In this document: positions 14,409 to 15,256 of the stretch, in pieces
How positions within the stretch are numbered: the stretch's first letter is position 1
How the letters are laid out: each line of letters opens with the position of its first letter
Source: DTPS01 sp049591295
Lineage (GTDB): Bacteria; Acidobacteriota; UBA4820; DSQY01
Assembly (NCBI GenBank): GCA_049591295.1
Contig: JBAWEQ010000145.1
Location: 1-15,256 of the forward strand
Direction: 5' to 3'
Length of the DNA: 15,256 bases
Notes under the pieces: generated by a model
Database searches by the model: none
What the model was told of the DNA's origin: nothing
What the model saw: the letters and a program-made list of their open reading frames with translations, nothing else
Position numbers and translations under genes: made by a program

Positions 14409-15256
14409 GGAGCTCCTGGCCAAGGTGACGGGAGGCGGCCGCCTGACCGCCTCGGAAGCCGAGTCCGTGGGAACCGACCTGGCGCAGGGCCGCGCGGAGC
14501 CCCTCCAGACGGCGGCCTTCCTCGGCGCCCTCGCGGCCCGCGGCGAGACGGCGGAGGAGCTCTCCGGCCTCGCCTCCGCCTTCCGGCGCGAGGCCACGCC
14601 CTTCCAGCCCTTCCCGGAGGCCGTGGACACCTGCGGGACGGGGGGCGACGGCCGCCACTCCTTCAACCTCAGCACGGCGGCGGCCCTCGTGGTGGCCTCC
14701 CTGGGCCTCCCGGTGGCCAAGCACGGCAACCGCAGCATCTCGAGCCGGTGCGGGTCGGCGGACCTCCTGGAACACCTGGGCTACCCCATCTCGGAGCCGC
14801 CGGAGGAGGCCCGCGCCCGCATGGAGCGCTGCGGCTTCGTCTTCCTCTTCGCCCCGCTCTACCACCCGGCCATGGCCCGCGTGGCCCTGGTGCGCAAGGC
14901 CCTGGGGGTGCGCACCGCCTTCAACTTCCTGGGCCCCACCCTGAACCCCGCCCTGGCGGGCCGCCAGGTGGTCGGCGTCTTCCGCCCCGAGGCCATGGAG
15001 CTGATGGCGCGCACGCTGCTGGCCCTCGGCACGAGGCGCTCCCTCGTGATCCACGGCGAGGGGGGCTACGACGAGGCCGTCCTGCACGGAGGCGTGGCCG
15101 TGCGGGAGATCCGCGACGGGCGCATGGAGAGCTACGAGTTGGGCGCGAGCGACTTCGGCCTGCCCCCCTGCCTCGAGTCCGAGCTGGCGGGCGGAGACGC
15201 GGGCGGCAACGCCGAGCTGCTGTCCGCGCTGCTGGCGGGCTCCGGCCCTGCCGGCC
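14401..15256 (+). CDS. trpD: Anthranilate phosphoribosyltransferase (3' end outside window)
   Basis: Transfers phosphoribosyl from PRPP to anthranilate, the second step of the pathway. The frame is open from GTG 14401 to the window edge, 285 codons, and lacks roughly the last 50-60 residues of a normal 335-345 aa enzyme. AGGGAGG at 14388-14394 supports the start, which overlaps the trpG stop by 8 bp. Family motifs by residue: DTCGTGGDG (76-84, PRPP-binding glycine loop), NLSTAAA (from 89), KHGNRSISSRCGSAD (107-121), FAPLYHPAM (150-158), RTAFNFLGPTLNP (171-183) and GGYDEAVLHG (221-230), whose Asp-Glu pair binds metal. It is a stand-alone TrpD, not fused to TrpG as in E. coli. Confidence 0.96.
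   Translation, partial: MRKELLAKVTGGGRLTASEAESVGTDLAQGRAEPLQTAAFLGALAARGETAEELSGLASAFRREATPFQPFPEAVDTCGTGGDGRHSFNLSTAAALVVASLGLPVAKHGNRSISSRCGSADLLEHLGYPISEPPEEARARMERCGFVFLFAPLYHPAMARVALVRKALGVRTAFNFLGPTLNPALAGRQVVGVFRPEAMELMARTLLALGTRRSLVIHGEGGYDEAVLHGGVAVREIRDGRMESYELGASDFGLPPCLESELAGGDAGGNAELLSALLAGSGPAG

Overview
The window is a high-GC stretch (mostly G/C third positions) from a Gram-negative bacterium. Outer-membrane factor and RND efflux genes imply two membranes. Every protein gene I can support is on the + strand. HslV carries a short N-terminal propeptide and matches the general style of Acidobacteriota, Deltaproteobacteria and Firmicutes sequences. I lean towards Acidobacteriota (Holophagae-like) or a deltaproteobacterial relative. 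That is inference, and the window has no rRNA or other decisive marker.

Layout: (1) 120-2276, hslV and hslU, the ATP-dependent HslUV protease, split by a 198-bp gap holding an 8-bp tandem array. (2) 2325-9065, a self-contained efflux operon: near-consensus sigma70-type promoter, TetR-family regulator, TolC/OprM-type outer-membrane lipoprotein, periplasmic adaptor lipoprotein and MdtB/MdtC-like RND pump, closed by a strong intrinsic terminator. The first three genes are joined by ATGA overlaps. (3) 9278-11743, one long cyclic-di-GMP gene (degenerate receiver, two PAS, GGDEF, EAL) with both catalytic domains apparently intact. (4) 12017-15256, the start of a tryptophan operon: promoter, leader peptide with tandem Trp codons, attenuator, trpE, trpG and the first 285 codons of trpD, which runs off the window.

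The most interesting element is the trp leader (12017-12205). A TTGACA-N17-TATCCT promoter is followed at once by a Shine-Dalgarno and a 28-codon leader ORF with two adjacent Trp codons. The RNA then offers a complete set of mutually exclusive helices: 1:2 = 12071-12081 with 12121-12131; 2:3 = 12114-12127 with 12172-12185; 3:4 = the terminator 12178-12197 followed by eight Ts. This is the layout of ribosome-mediated transcription attenuation.

A second theme is non-coding. Three gaps inside apparent operons (hslV/hslU, adaptor/RND, trpE/trpG) are unusually long at 151-198 bp. Each holds a different short tandem array with a 7-8 bp period and about five units. A fourth non-coding stretch, upstream of the trp promoter, has two such arrays side by side. 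They match neither CRISPR nor insertion sequences and look like one class of intergenic element. No tRNA, rRNA, CRISPR array or transposase was seen.
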